Positions 1 through 6,352 are shown, counted from the first letter of the stretch. The stretch is DNA of 7,516 nucleotides from Planctomycetota bacterium (GCA_029267795.1 JAJUHR010000085.1:1-7516); one strand, 5' to 3'. The notes: generated by a model not told the origin, from the sequence alone. Made by a program: numbers and translations.

Positions 1-699
1 GCTCCGCGGATGGTCCCCACGCAGGCCCGCGCGGTGTACGACGTCTCGGGCGCCGGGGACGTGGTGCTGGCGATGCTCACCGCGGCCCTGGCCAACGGGG
101 CGGACTGGCTGTCGGCGGTGCGGTTGGCCAACGCGGCGGCGGGGCTGGAGGTCGAGCGGTTCGGCATCGTCCCGATCGAGTTGGAGGAGGTGCTGGTCAG
201 CCTGCTAAAGCAGAAGCACGAACAGTTGGGCAAGCTGCGCACGCTGGGTCAGCTGCTGCCGGAGGTCGCGGCCCACCGCAGGCAAGGCAAGAGGATCGCC
301 TTTACCAACGGCTGCTTCGACATCCTCCACGCGGGGCACGTCAGTTACTTAAGATCGGCCCGGGAGGCGGGGGACCTGCTGGTCGTCGGCCTTAACAGCG
401 ACGCCTCGATCCGCCGGATCAAGGGGCCGGGCCGCCCGGTCAACCGGCAGGAGGACCGGGTGATGGTGCTCAGCGAGCTGGAGAGCGTCGACTACGTCGT
501 CCTCTTCGAAGAAGACACCCCGATGAAACTGTTGCGGGCGATTCGCCCCGATGTGCTGGTCAAGGGCGGCGATTATCGACGCAGCGAGGTGGTCGGCGGC
601 AAGTTCGTCGAGTCGTATGGGGGCCGTGTGGAGCTGGTGCCGCTGGTCAAGGGCCGCAGCACGACCAACATCATCCGCAAGATTGTCGATGGGGCGTGA
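1..699 (+). CDS. hldE: HldE/RfaE bifunctional heptose-7-phosphate kinase / heptose-1-phosphate adenylyltransferase, 5'-truncated
   Basis: C-terminal 232 residues of a cytoplasmic bifunctional enzyme making ADP-heptose for the LPS inner core; the reading frame is open through base 1, so the start lies upstream. The first ~55 visible residues are the end of the PfkB/ribokinase-type kinase domain, with its GAGD anion-hole/catalytic motif (residues 17-20, preceded by YDVS). A linker follows, then the nucleotidyltransferase domain from about residue 95: TNGCFDILHAGH carries the nucleotide-binding HxGH (His110, His113), KGPGRPVN (about 141-148) is the second conserved loop, and GRSTTNII (about 218-225) is the family's C-terminal nucleotide-binding motif. 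The order kinase then transferase is that of E. coli HldE. The ATG at base 10 falls inside the kinase domain and is not a real start. The gene ends convergently with the TPR gene 51 bases away. Family assignment is firm; involvement in LPS is family knowledge. Confidence 0.95.
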   Translation, partial: APRMVPTQARAVYDVSGAGDVVLAMLTAALANGADWLSAVRLANAAAGLEVERFGIVPIELEEVLVSLLKQKHEQLGKLRTLGQLLPEVAAHRRQGKRIAFTNGCFDILHAGHVSYLRSAREAGDLLVVGLNSDASIRRIKGPGRPVNRQEDRVMVLSELESVDYVVLFEEDTPMKLLRAIRPDVLVKGGDYRRSEVVGGKFVESYGGRVELVPLVKGRSTTNIIRKIVDGA

Positions 700-750
700 G
701 CCCGGGTCGTCGACGTGGGGACAGCGGCGCGGTCAGACAGGCTGGCGACG

Positions 751-1887
751 TCACCCACCGTTTGCGCTGCCGTGGATGGAGGGGCCCCGCAATTGGGCTT
801 CCAGCTCGGGGATTTCCGGAGCGCTGGGGTTGATTCTGCGGAGGGTGTCCAGGTGGCGTTGGGCGGCGTCGCGATCGCCCATCCTGAGGCGCCACCGCGC
901 GGCGGCGGCGGCGAAGCGCCACTGGCTGGGGTCCATGGCCAGGGCGTCCTCGAACAGGGCGGCGGACTTCGCCGGTTCACCTAGCATCGACCAGCAAATC
1001 GCCATGTCCTCCAGCACGTCCGGCCTGACCTGCTCCGAAGGGCCGAGGCTGCGCAGGGTCAGCAGCGACTCTTCAGGCTGGTTGTTGCGGCGGAGAAATT
1101 GAGCCTTGCGGCGAACGTACGCCAGCACGGTGGAACGGCCGGTCGCGGGTGCCTGGGCCAGTGCGTGGTCGATTTCGGTTAGCGCTAGGGACAGCTTGTT
1201 CTGTTGAGCATAGAGGTCCGCCAGCAGGGCGTAGGCCTGATGGAGGGACGAGTCCAACCGTAGCGCCTCCAACGCGGTGGTTCGGGCCTGCTCGATCTTC
1301 TGCTGATTGAAGTACACCTGGGCCAGATAGAGCCGGTATCGGGCGTTGGAGGGCTCCAAGCCGACCGCTGTAGAGTAGTGGCGGGTGGCGTCGTCGAAGC
1401 GGTTAAGTTGACAGGCAACGGTGCCGGCCAGCAGGTGCACCTCGGGCTGGTTCGGGTCCAAGTCGAGACTGAGCACCAACTGTTCGTACGCCCCTTGGAG
1501 CTGGTTCGCGTAGATCAGCACCTGGGCCAGGAGTGTGCGGCCCGGGGCGAACCGCGGGTATTTCTCGACGAATCGCCGTACAGAGGCAAGGCTTGCATCG
1601 GCGGTTAGGCCTCTGACGCCGGTTTGATTGAAGTGTTCCTGCAGGGCTTCGAGCTCGGTTTGGGCCGAGGCCGCGTCGAACGGAGCAGGGCCTGCTGCGG
1701 GCTGGGGCTGCTGCTCCTGCATCGCGCGCCCGACCGAGCGCCAGTAGAGCAGGGCGATGGTCGCTGCCGCCAAGCCGACCAACACGAGCACCAGGACCAC
1801 GTTCGTGCCGCTGGACCCGCGTTGGGTGCGTCGCAGGGTCGGGTTGCGGCAGCCGACTGAATGGTGATAACGGTGCGGATGGATCAT
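751..1887 (-). CDS. Membrane-anchored TPR-repeat protein
   Basis: Protein of 378 residues. A basic N-terminus (several His and Arg in residues 1-23) precedes one hydrophobic segment at about 29-49 (VVLVLVLVGLAAATIALLYW), which reads as a signal anchor with the rest facing the periplasm. A Gln/Pro/Ala-rich spacer follows (about 57-75). From about residue 95 to 355 the protein is a string of helical-pair repeats of about 34 residues with TPR features, such as LDPNQPEVHLLAGTVACQL, LEPSNARYRLYLAQVYF and MDPSQWRFAAAAARWRL. TPR arrays bind other proteins; no catalytic domain is visible and the partner is unknown. The frame stays open upstream to 2073, but ATG 1887 is preferred: it sits just before the anchor, and the longer version would add a low-complexity leader overlapping the divergent promoter and the next gene's start. 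A GAGG lies only 2 bases before this ATG, so the ribosome site is weak. Confidence 0.85.
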   Translation of the reverse strand: MIHPHRYHHSVGCRNPTLRRTQRGSSGTNVVLVLVLVGLAAATIALLYWRSVGRAMQEQQPQPAAGPAPFDAASAQTELEALQEHFNQTGVRGLTADASLASVRRFVEKYPRFAPGRTLLAQVLIYANQLQGAYEQLVLSLDLDPNQPEVHLLAGTVACQLNRFDDATRHYSTAVGLEPSNARYRLYLAQVYFNQQKIEQARTTALEALRLDSSLHQAYALLADLYAQQNKLSLALTEIDHALAQAPATGRSTVLAYVRRKAQFLRRNNQPEESLLTLRSLGPSEQVRPDVLEDMAICWSMLGEPAKSAALFEDALAMDPSQWRFAAAAARWRLRMGDRDAAQRHLDTLRRINPSAPEIPELEAQLRGPSIHGSANGG

Positions 1888-1999
1888 CGCCTCAAGACTA
1901 GCAGACGTTCGGCTGCGGGCAATCTGGGCCGGGGGTAAGGCGGTTTTTTTCAATCCGCTCGGCGGTGGATGGGTTGGCGACGCGCCACCGATGCGTTTG

Positions 2000-2009
2000 G
2001 CCGATCGGC
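2000..2009. promoter_or_regulatory. 10-bp perfect palindrome in divergent intergenic region
   Basis: GCCGATCGGC is a perfect inverted repeat 43 bases upstream of the TATAAT box of the pterin synthase gene, between two divergent genes. An operator is possible, but short GC-rich palindromes arise by chance in such DNA and no second copy was seen in the gap. Confidence 0.2.
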
Positions 2010-2052
2010 TCCGGGATCGAAGCTGGGTTAATCCGCGGCTTGGGGCAGGGGA

Positions 2053-2058
2053 TATAAT
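2053..2058 (+). promoter_or_regulatory. -10 box (TATAAT) of the pterin synthase-reductase operon
   Basis: A perfect sigma-70 TATAAT lies in an otherwise GC-rich gap, 13 bases before the ATG at 2072. The only -35 candidate is a poor TTAATC at 2028-2033 with 19-base spacing. With normal geometry transcription would start near 2065, leaving about 7 bases of leader and no room for a Shine-Dalgarno; none is visible in GCCACTTAAAC. The box lies inside the longer open frame that begins at 1991, which argues for translation starting at 2072. Confidence 0.5.
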
Positions 2059-2071
2059 CCGCCACTTAAAC

Positions 2072-2929
2072 ATGGTTTACCTTAGGCGAACGGTACGGTT
2101 TTGCTTGAATGGGCCGGCACCGCTGCGTTCCGAGCCGGGTGAGGGACACACCGAGGCATCCGAGTCGCCCCCGCGGCACAACGCGTTTTCGGCCTGGCCT
2201 CCAATGCGGGGGTTGGGCCGGTATTATGAGTTGGGCGTGTGTTGCTCCGGGCAGGTGGACCCGATTACGGGGTACTCCCTGGACATCAAGAGGATCGATC
2301 GGGCTGTTCAGGAGCGCGTCCTGCCTTACTTGGAGGGGCTGCTCGCCAGGGGGAGCGGCGGGGGGGCAGCCGCACCGATGGGGCAGGTGATGCGGCGGAT
2401 CGGCGCGTTGCTCCATGAGGCGCTGGGCGGGGTGGTGGCCGAGGTTCACTTGGCCTTGACGCCGTTTTATAGCCTACGGTGGCGGAGCCGGGATATGGGC
2501 CACGTGGTCATTCGCCAGCAGTACGAGTTTGCCGCGGCGCACCGGTTGCATGCCGCCGAGCTGAGCGATCAGGAGAACCGCCGTGTGTTCGGCAAGTGCA
2601 ACAACCCCTCCGGGCACGGGCACAACTATCGTGTGGAGGTGGCCGTGCGGGTGCCGATCGACCCCGCCGGTGGCGTGACGCTCGTGGAGAGACTCGACGC
2701 GGTCGTGGATAGCCAGGTGATCCAGAAACTCGACCACAAGCACTTGAATCTGGACGTGCCGCAGTTCGCCCGCCTCAACCCCTCCGTGGAGAACATTACG
2801 CGGGAGGTTTACCGGATGCTCACCCCAGCGATCCGTGAGATGGGGGCGGAGCTGGAAGAGGTCAGCGTGTGGGAGACCAGCAAGACAGTGTGCACGTACC
2901 GAGGCGAGGACGCGCCGGCGGGCCGCTGA
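2072..2929 (+). CDS. Tandem 6-pyruvoyl-tetrahydropterin synthase/QueD family protein, first domain degenerate
   Basis: Protein of 285 residues, about twice a usual PTPS (120-145). PTPS converts dihydroneopterin triphosphate to 6-pyruvoyl-tetrahydropterin; QueD makes 6-carboxy-tetrahydropterin for queuosine. The second domain (about 143-279) is complete: zinc ligands His157 (AAAHRLH), His182 and His184 (HGH), catalytic Cys176 in FGKCNNPSGHGHNY, Asp221-His222 in LDHKHLNLDVP, and substrate-binding Glu268 (WET). The Cys-x5-HGH spacing matches mammalian PTPS; E. coli QueD has Cys-x3-HGH. The first domain (about 1-140) keeps the fold's landmarks (TVRFCLN, SGQVDPITGYSLDIKRIDRAV, and an AEVHLALTP strand where the active copy has the WET strand), but the HGH region reads GLGRYYEL and the LDH motif is gone, so it should not bind zinc. 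ATG 2072 is chosen because it begins directly at the domain and lies 3' of the TATAAT box; an ATG at 1991 would add 27 unrelated residues. The reductase follows after 10 bases. Family certain; product (biopterin-type or queuosine) inferred. Confidence 0.88.
   Translation: MVYLRRTVRFCLNGPAPLRSEPGEGHTEASESPPRHNAFSAWPPMRGLGRYYELGVCCSGQVDPITGYSLDIKRIDRAVQERVLPYLEGLLARGSGGGAAAPMGQVMRRIGALLHEALGGVVAEVHLALTPFYSLRWRSRDMGHVVIRQQYEFAAAHRLHAAELSDQENRRVFGKCNNPSGHGHNYRVEVAVRVPIDPAGGVTLVERLDAVVDSQVIQKLDHKHLNLDVPQFARLNPSVENITREVYRMLTPAIREMGAELEEVSVWETSKTVCTYRGEDAPAGR
2483..2497 (+). promoter_or_regulatory. Possible internal ribosome site and ATG for the catalytic PTPS domain alone
   Basis: CGGAG at 2483-2487 stands 7 bases before an in-frame ATG at 2495 (residue Met142), exactly at the junction between the two domains. 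Translation from here would give a 144-residue, normal-length PTPS. The full-length start at 2072 has no such ribosome site. Chance occurrence is possible in GC-rich coding DNA. Confidence 0.3.
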
Positions 2930-2939
2930 CGGGCGATCC

Positions 2940-3704
2940 ATGATTCCATCGTTGATCGGGAAGGTAGCGTTGGTCACCGGTGGGGCGCGGCGGGTCGGCC
3001 GGGCGATCGCACTAGGGCTCGCCGAGGCGGGCATGGACGTGGCGATCACGTGCCGGACCAGCGTCGTCGAGGCCGCGGACACGGTGCGTCAGATCGAGCA
3101 AGCGGGGCGCCGGGCGGTGGCGATCGAAGCGGATTTGGCGGCGGGGAATGTTGCGGAGCATGTGTTCGACCGCTTCGGCCGCGTGTTCGATCGGCTCGAC
3201 GCGCTAGTGAACAACGCGGCGATCTACGGGCCCACGCCGTGGGGAGCGGTGACGGCTCATAACTTCGACGCCCACATGGCGGTCAACGCCCGGGCGCCCC
3301 TGCTGCTGACCCAGCGGTTCGCGCCCATGCTCGCCGCCCACGCCGACCCTCAGAACCCATCGACGCTGGGGCGCGTGGTGAACTTGATCGACATCCATGC
3401 GATGGGGCGGCCGGTCAGGGGCTACGCGGCGTACAGCGCGTCCAAGGCAGCGCTGCTGGAGATCACCCGGAGCCTGGCGCGCGAGTTGGCGCCCGCGGTC
3501 ACGGTCAACGCGATCGCACCGGGGGTGGTCGCCTGGCCGGAATCGATGCCGCGGGAGCAGCGGGAACAATACCTCGGCCGCGTGCCGATGGGCCGTGCCG
3601 GCACGCCGGAGGAGGTCGCGGCGGCGGTAGTGTTTTTAGTACGCGACGCGCCCTACTGCACCGGGCAGGTGATCTGTCTGGACGGCGGGCGGATGCTAGC
3701 GTGA
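2940..3704 (+). CDS. FolM/PTR1-like short-chain dehydrogenase/reductase (probable pteridine reductase)
   Basis: Protein of 254 residues, standard for a classical single-domain Rossmann SDR. Visible motifs: TGGARRVGRAIA (residues 13-24; the glycine loop with the Arg pair seen in pteridine reductases), CRTS at 38-41 with Arg39 placed to hold the NADPH 2'-phosphate, NNAA at 91-94, the catalytic Tyr165-x3-Lys169 in YSASKAAL, and the C-terminal TGQVICLDGGR. The usual catalytic Ser is Asp151 (NLIDIHA), as in Leishmania PTR1 and E. coli FolM. The region YSASKAALLEITRSLARELAP is close to FolM. The likely reaction is NADPH-dependent reduction of a dihydropterin to a tetrahydropterin. ATG 2940 is chosen because it starts just before the first beta strand; the frame is open further upstream only inside the previous gene. 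It lies 10 bases after the PTPS stop, suggesting one operon and possible translational coupling; no strong Shine-Dalgarno is seen. Another SDR substrate cannot be excluded. Confidence 0.85.
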   Translation: MIPSLIGKVALVTGGARRVGRAIALGLAEAGMDVAITCRTSVVEAADTVRQIEQAGRRAVAIEADLAAGNVAEHVFDRFGRVFDRLDALVNNAAIYGPTPWGAVTAHNFDAHMAVNARAPLLLTQRFAPMLAAHADPQNPSTLGRVVNLIDIHAMGRPVRGYAAYSASKAALLEITRSLARELAPAVTVNAIAPGVVAWPESMPREQREQYLGRVPMGRAGTPEEVAAAVVFLVRDAPYCTGQVICLDGGRMLA

Positions 3705-3714
3705 CGAACGGTGC

Positions 3715-3739
3715 CTCGCCTCCACGGCATTGAGGCGGG
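3715..3739. terminator. Hairpin between convergent genes, possible bidirectional terminator
   Basis: CGCCTC (3717-3722) pairs with GAGGCG (3732-3737) around a 9-base loop; a wobble and one more C-G pair extend the stem to 8. It sits in the 52-base gap between the ends of the reductase gene and the cbiX-like gene. There is no T run on either side, so intrinsic termination is uncertain. Confidence 0.3.
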
Positions 3740-3756
3740 TAACTGGCCTGGGATCG

Positions 3757-4206
3757 TCAAGGCGTGGCGTTCATCTGGCATCGGTCGGTGCCGAGGCACA
3801 CGTCGCACTCCGGGGCGCGGCCGGCTGCGTGTTCGAGGCAGTGGTCGATCCTGGACTCGATCACTTGCGCCATCATCGGGTGCAGGCCGATTGGGGCGGT
3901 GACCATGTGCGGGACGCCGGGGAAGTCGCGCGCTGCCTCGGCGGTCAGCGCGGGGATATCCTTGTACCAGTGCTTGCCGGGCAGCAGGAAGTAGGGGCTG
4001 ACGACCACGCGTTGGGCCCCGCGCTGCACGCAGCGGGCAAACGCCGTGCGGATCGAAGGCTCGGCCAGCTCCATGTGCGCTGGCTCGACGATCCGATACC
4101 GGCTGTGCCGGCGGAACATCTCGACGAAGTGCAGCAGCATCTCGTTGGACTCGGGTCGGCTCGAGCCATGGTCGACGATGATCACACCGGTGGGGATCGT
4201 GTCCAT
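3757..4206 (-). CDS. cbiX: CbiX-type small sirohydrochlorin chelatase-like protein with cysteine-rich C-terminus
   Basis: Protein of 149 residues, the length of single-domain CbiX. Such chelatases insert Co2+ or Fe2+ into sirohydrochlorin for cobalamin or siroheme. Visible family features: GVIIVDHGSSRPESNE at the N-terminus with the first metal/substrate His (residue 13), the AHMELAEPSI segment, VVVSPYFLLPGKHWYKDIP with the second His (residue 79), and TAPIGLHP. The C-terminus carries CDVCLGTDRC, a Cys-x2-Cys-x5-Cys cluster beyond the catalytic core that could bind a metal or Fe-S cluster. Start: ATG 4206 is preferred; a GTG at 4230 in the same frame would add 8 residues (157 total). A possible -10 (TAGGAT, minus strand, 4241-4246) gives a normal short leader for ATG 4206 but almost none for the GTG. 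The gene lies downstream of the M28 gene on the same strand. No tetrapyrrole neighbours are in the window, so the pathway is uncertain. Confidence 0.85.
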   Translation of the reverse strand: MDTIPTGVIIVDHGSSRPESNEMLLHFVEMFRRHSRYRIVEPAHMELAEPSIRTAFARCVQRGAQRVVVSPYFLLPGKHWYKDIPALTAEAARDFPGVPHMVTAPIGLHPMMAQVIESRIDHCLEHAAGRAPECDVCLGTDRCQMNATP

Positions 4207-4240
4207 GATTCTTTGAGACTCCGGGGTCACGGGGTAATTA

Positions 4241-4246
4241 ATCCTA
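4241..4246 (-). promoter_or_regulatory. Possible -10 box for cbiX-like gene
   Basis: On the minus strand TAGGAT followed by TTAATTA forms an AT-rich island in the gap between the M28 gene and the chelatase gene. Initiation about 7 bases downstream would give roughly a 28-base leader to ATG 4206, containing a GGAG 12 bases before the ATG. No good -35 was found (TTCGCC at 16-base spacing is poor). Weak call. Confidence 0.25.
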
Positions 4247-4305
4247 TCCCGGGTGGCCTTGGGGCGAACGGGTTCGGGTTTCGAGGCGTGCCCGCCCGGA
4301 AGCGG

Positions 4306-6345
4306 TCAGCGCCGGCCGAGGGCGGCTTGGAGCTCCAGCGTCTGATCACCGCGGCGGACCGTCAGCGTCACTGGGTCGCCGGGCGAGCTGGTGCGCAGGG
4401 CGGCGCTGAGGCCGTACACGTTGCCGACCTCGGTTTGATTCCATTTCAGGATCACGTCACCGGCTTGCAGACCCGCGGCCTGAGCCGGGCTGCCGGGGCT
4501 GACCCCCGCGATCGCGCAGCCGTCGTTGCCGTAGAGCGTGGCATAGTCCGGGACGACCCCGAGGTAGGCCGTGGTTGGGCCGCCTGCCCCTGCTGCCATC
4601 CCGAGGCCGTGGGGGTCGACGGCGGTGGCGTCCGGAACGAACGCGATTGGCTCGCTGCCGGTGCAGGCTCGCTGCAGCAGGGCGTCGACCAGTTGGACGA
4701 CCCGCCCGCCGCCCTCGGCGTTGATCTTCTCCGGGGTATCGGTGGGCCGGTGGTAGTCGTCGTGCACGCCGGTGAACAAGTGCAACACGGGGATCTTGTC
4801 GTTGTAGAACGGAAGCTGGTCGCTGGCGCCGAACGCGACCGGGTCGCGGCTGAGGCTCAGGCTCGTCTCCGCCGCGGCTTCGGCCAGCCATCGCTCCCAC
4901 AGGTCGCCCGAGCCCACCCCCAGCGCAAAGAGCCGGTCGCCACGCATCCGCCCGATCATGTCTAGGTTGATCATGGCCACCGTGCTGCGTTCGTCGAGGT
5001 TCAATTGGTCTTCATGCTTGACGAGGTAGGAGGAGCCGAGCAAGCCACGCTCCTCACCCGAGAACGCGACGAACAGGATTGTTCTACGATCCTCAACTGG
5101 TGTCCGCGCGGCGGCCCCGCGTTGGTGGCCCGGGGGGGTGTCGGCTAAGCGGTCCGACCGCTCGACCGCCCGGCGAGCCAGCAGCAGCAGGCCCGCGGTG
5201 CCTGAGGCGTTGTCGTCGGCCCCGGGGTAGATCACGTTCTCTGGGCCGAGTCGGTCGGCGTCGCCGAAACCGAGGTGGTCGTAATGCGCCCCGACGACGA
5301 CGATCTGATCGGCCAGCGAGCCCGAGCCACGGACCAACCCACCGACGTTGGCCAGGGTGGCGGTCTGTGTTTCGATTTCGACTCGGCCACGGAGCACCGC
5401 GCCGTCGACCGGGTCCACCGAGCCGCCGCCGCGGTTGGCCTGCTCCTGGTAGGCTTCCAGGGTGGATTGGGGATCCCGACCGGCCTGCGCCAGGATCGCC
5501 CGGAACAGCCCGGATCGGATATGGATCACGGGGATCGAGGCGGGGGCAGCGTCGAAGCTGTAGCGGGTGGATTTCAGGTCGCCGTGGTCCTGTACGGGTG
5601 GGTCGACCACCAGCAGTGCCGCCGCCCCGCGCTGGGCAGCCCAGCGGGCTTTGTTCACGAGGCTGGCCGCTTCGGTCCAGGGGCCTAACCTGCCCTCTCG
5701 CCCGGCCCAGAGGCTTTTGCCCGTGGGGTCCTGCGGTTCAAAGCGGAAAGCGATCGCGACTCGTCCCCGCAACGCCTCGGGGTCTGCCTGGGCGTAGCTG
5801 TCGTACCCGTGCTTTTCGTCCACGATCCCGTAACCGACGAACGCGACCGGGCCCACGAACGCGCCGCTGGCGGAGAAACCCAGGGCGTTGAAGTGCTCGC
5901 CTTGCTTGGCAGGGGTCAGCACCCGGCCTTGGGGGTCCAGCATCTCGAGCGTTTGATGCTTGGCCTGGACACCGGTAACCGCTGTGAAGGGCTGAGTAAA
6001 CGAAGGCTGCCCATCGACACGGAACGCCGGCTCCAGGGCCAGTTCACCGAAGCGATCGACCAGATAATCGCGTGCCCGATCCAGGCCCGCGGTGCCCGGC
6101 CCACGCCCTTCCATCGTAGGGGCGGCCAAGTCGGCCACGGTTTGTGCGAAGAACCGCGTTTCCTCGTCGCGGACCGCGGTACGAACGGGGGCAATGGGCT
6201 GCGGCCGGGAGGTCTTGGCCGGCGGTTCGGCGCACCCCAACCAGGCGGTCATGGCTATGGCCGCAACAAGTCGGATCGCACCCCCGGAATTTCCCCCGGA
6301 TTTTCCCCCGGATTCCCCCGCGGATTTCGATGTCATCGGGTTCAT
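4306..6345 (-). CDS. M28-family Zn metallopeptidase with PA and PDZ regions, probable lipoprotein
   Basis: Protein of 679 residues, predicted exported aminopeptidase. The N-terminus has a long Gly/Ser-rich leader, a hydrophobic stretch (about 24-37) and a lipobox-like AWLGC ending at Cys38, consistent with lipidation and envelope anchoring. About 60-150 is a helical cap region; about 155-310 contains a PA-like insert (GPVAFVGYGIVDE, LRGRVAIAFRF, AALLVVDPP). The M28 catalytic core spans about 330-560 with the usual di-zinc set: His354 (GAHYDHLG), the Asp of GADDNASG (377), catalytic Glu431 and ligand Glu432 (SGEERGLLGS), Asp462 (NLDMIGR) and His532 (DYHRPTDT). The C-terminus (about 590-677) is a PDZ-like domain with SPGSPAQAAGLQAGDVI. 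ATG 6345 has a strong GGGGGAG 7 bases upstream. An acidic/basic insertion at about 397-421 lies inside the core. Gene order leuB, M28, cbiX on one strand. The active site appears intact; substrate unknown. Confidence 0.92.
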   Translation of the reverse strand: MNPMTSKSAGESGGKSGGNSGGAIRLVAAIAMTAWLGCAEPPAKTSRPQPIAPVRTAVRDEETRFFAQTVADLAAPTMEGRGPGTAGLDRARDYLVDRFGELALEPAFRVDGQPSFTQPFTAVTGVQAKHQTLEMLDPQGRVLTPAKQGEHFNALGFSASGAFVGPVAFVGYGIVDEKHGYDSYAQADPEALRGRVAIAFRFEPQDPTGKSLWAGREGRLGPWTEAASLVNKARWAAQRGAAALLVVDPPVQDHGDLKSTRYSFDAAPASIPVIHIRSGLFRAILAQAGRDPQSTLEAYQEQANRGGGSVDPVDGAVLRGRVEIETQTATLANVGGLVRGSGSLADQIVVVGAHYDHLGFGDADRLGPENVIYPGADDNASGTAGLLLLARRAVERSDRLADTPPGHQRGAAARTPVEDRRTILFVAFSGEERGLLGSSYLVKHEDQLNLDERSTVAMINLDMIGRMRGDRLFALGVGSGDLWERWLAEAAAETSLSLSRDPVAFGASDQLPFYNDKIPVLHLFTGVHDDYHRPTDTPEKINAEGGGRVVQLVDALLQRACTGSEPIAFVPDATAVDPHGLGMAAGAGGPTTAYLGVVPDYATLYGNDGCAIAGVSPGSPAQAAGLQAGDVILKWNQTEVGNVYGLSAALRTSSPGDPVTLTVRRGDQTLELQAALGRR
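6281..6324. repeat. Imperfect 12-bp tandem repeat in the 5' end of the M28 gene
   Basis: CCCCCGGA recurs at 6281, 6293 and 6305 (period 12), with a fourth degenerate copy at 6315 (CCCCCGCGGA). On the coding (minus) strand the array encodes ESGG, KSGG and NSGG followed by A, ahead of the hydrophobic signal segment. Another CCCCCGG occurs at 6355, overlapping the ribosome-binding site. Confidence 0.7.
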
Positions 6346-6352
6346 ATCGAAA

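Noticed and set aside
700..750. CGTCGACG palindrome and other small repeats between hldE and the TPR gene as a terminator
   Set aside because: The possible stems are about 4-5 bp, overlap one another and have no T run; not convincing.
1898..1925. TTGCCC and TGCTAGTCT on the minus strand as a promoter for the TPR gene
   Set aside because: Both boxes match consensus poorly (about half the positions each); too weak to annotate.
1930..1942. Run of seven T in the divergent gap as an intrinsic terminator
   Set aside because: No stable stem directly precedes the T run; the only pairing (GCGG with CCGC) places the T run in the loop.
1991..2071. Longer start for the pterin synthase at ATG 1991
   Set aside because: The added 27 residues do not belong to the domain, and the TATAAT box would lie inside the coding region.
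1888..2073. N-terminal extension of the TPR protein to an ATG at 2073
   Set aside because: The extra 62 residues are low-complexity, overlap the divergent promoter and the pterin synthase start, and would put the membrane anchor far inside the protein.
3730..4965. 411-codon open frame on the plus strand opposite the chelatase and the peptidase C-terminus
   Set aside because: It is antisense to two well-supported genes and has low-complexity composition with no motif.
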